A stretch of 64,000 nucleotides of DNA from Thermogemmata fonticola (GTDB lineage: Bacteria > Planctomycetota > Planctomycetia > Gemmatales > Gemmataceae): NCBI RefSeq assembly GCF_013694095.1, contig NZ_JACEFB010000002.1:310001-374000 (forward strand), in the 5' to 3' direction. Below are positions 63,751 to 64,000 of this stretch, one piece after another. Position 1 is the stretch's first letter; each line of letters opens with the position of its first letter. A model generated the notes under the pieces. It was not told the origin of the DNA, did no database searches, and saw only the letters and a list, made by a program, of their open reading frames with translations. The position numbers and the translations under genes are program-made.

Positions 63751-64000
63751 ACTGTGGCCTGGAGATGTCGGAGGTTAGATCAGAAAAAGCCACTGACATT
63801 CCGGTGTACTCTGGAGTGTTAATTGGTGATGCCCTGATGTGTCGGGTGAACCGGGCACGGGACAGCTTCAGATTGATCACCTTGTTGTGGTCGGACTGAT
63901 TAGCGCAGTGTGATTGCGGACGGCAAATCAGGGAACGCGGGAGCAGACGAACTTGACTCAGGCAGGATGCGAGAGAACCTATGCTTAGCGGTGAGATCCA
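63751..64000. other. End of window, no confirmed gene
   Basis: 250 bases after the second signal peptidase. Two possible starts lie at the very end, ATG at 63967 and ATG at 63981 (with GAGAG upstream). Either could begin the next plus-strand gene, but too little sequence remains to decide. Confidence 0.3.

Overview
The window looks like a chromosomal segment of a planctomycete, most likely of the Gemmataceae type. The lineage call is an inference, based on a double-length UvrA, zinc-ribbon signal peptidases with large inserts, a very long multi-repeat secretin, a catalytically degenerate Ser/Thr-kinase-like membrane protein, and secreted WD40 and lipoprotein families. The DNA is moderately GC-rich, genes use ATG/GTG/TTG starts, and several genes lack a strong Shine-Dalgarno. 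I see no rRNA, CRISPR array, insertion sequence or prophage.

Layout. 1-551: 5' part of a secreted protein (minus). 1320-1394: tRNA-Pro(GGG) followed by a perfect hairpin. 1730-4322: MoxR ATPase and MFS transporter (plus). 4464-24810: a 20-kb minus-strand type II secretion-like cluster, read gspE-F-G-H-I-J-K-L-M-D plus a lipoprotein. 25126-27359: hscA-iscX of the ISC iron-sulfur pathway (minus). 27639-28277: HNH endonuclease. 28729-34420: TetR regulator, RND adaptor and RND pump. 34530-36919: pseudokinase and TIM-barrel isomerase, tightly linked. 37003-43764: double UvrA (minus). 44370-46584: ECF sigma factor and probable membrane anti-sigma partner. 46817-49477: pyruvate phosphate dikinase (minus). 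49742-54041: glutathione peroxidase, folP, proA and a secreted WD40 protein. 54109-55791: ilvD (minus). 56396-56581: an orphan Flp pilin gene between two inverted repeats. 56896-57447: thioredoxin-like lipoprotein (minus). 58158-63750: lepA and two consecutive signal peptidase I genes.

How the genes work together. The secretion cluster supplies the ATPase, platform, five pseudopilins, the inner-membrane L/M assembly proteins and the outer-membrane secretin. No gspC and no prepilin peptidase are present. The secretin (2291 aa) carries about thirteen N-domain-like repeats where a typical GspD has three, GspM is several times its usual length, and GspJ has a Gly-rich tail. This is the strongest candidate for an unusual system here. 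The lepA and signal peptidase pair keeps the classical lepA-lepB neighbourhood, but both peptidases carry a four-cysteine ribbon and a large insertion. The remaining genes are a housekeeping mix: Fe-S assembly, folate, proline and branched-chain amino acid synthesis, pyruvate/PEP metabolism and DNA repair.
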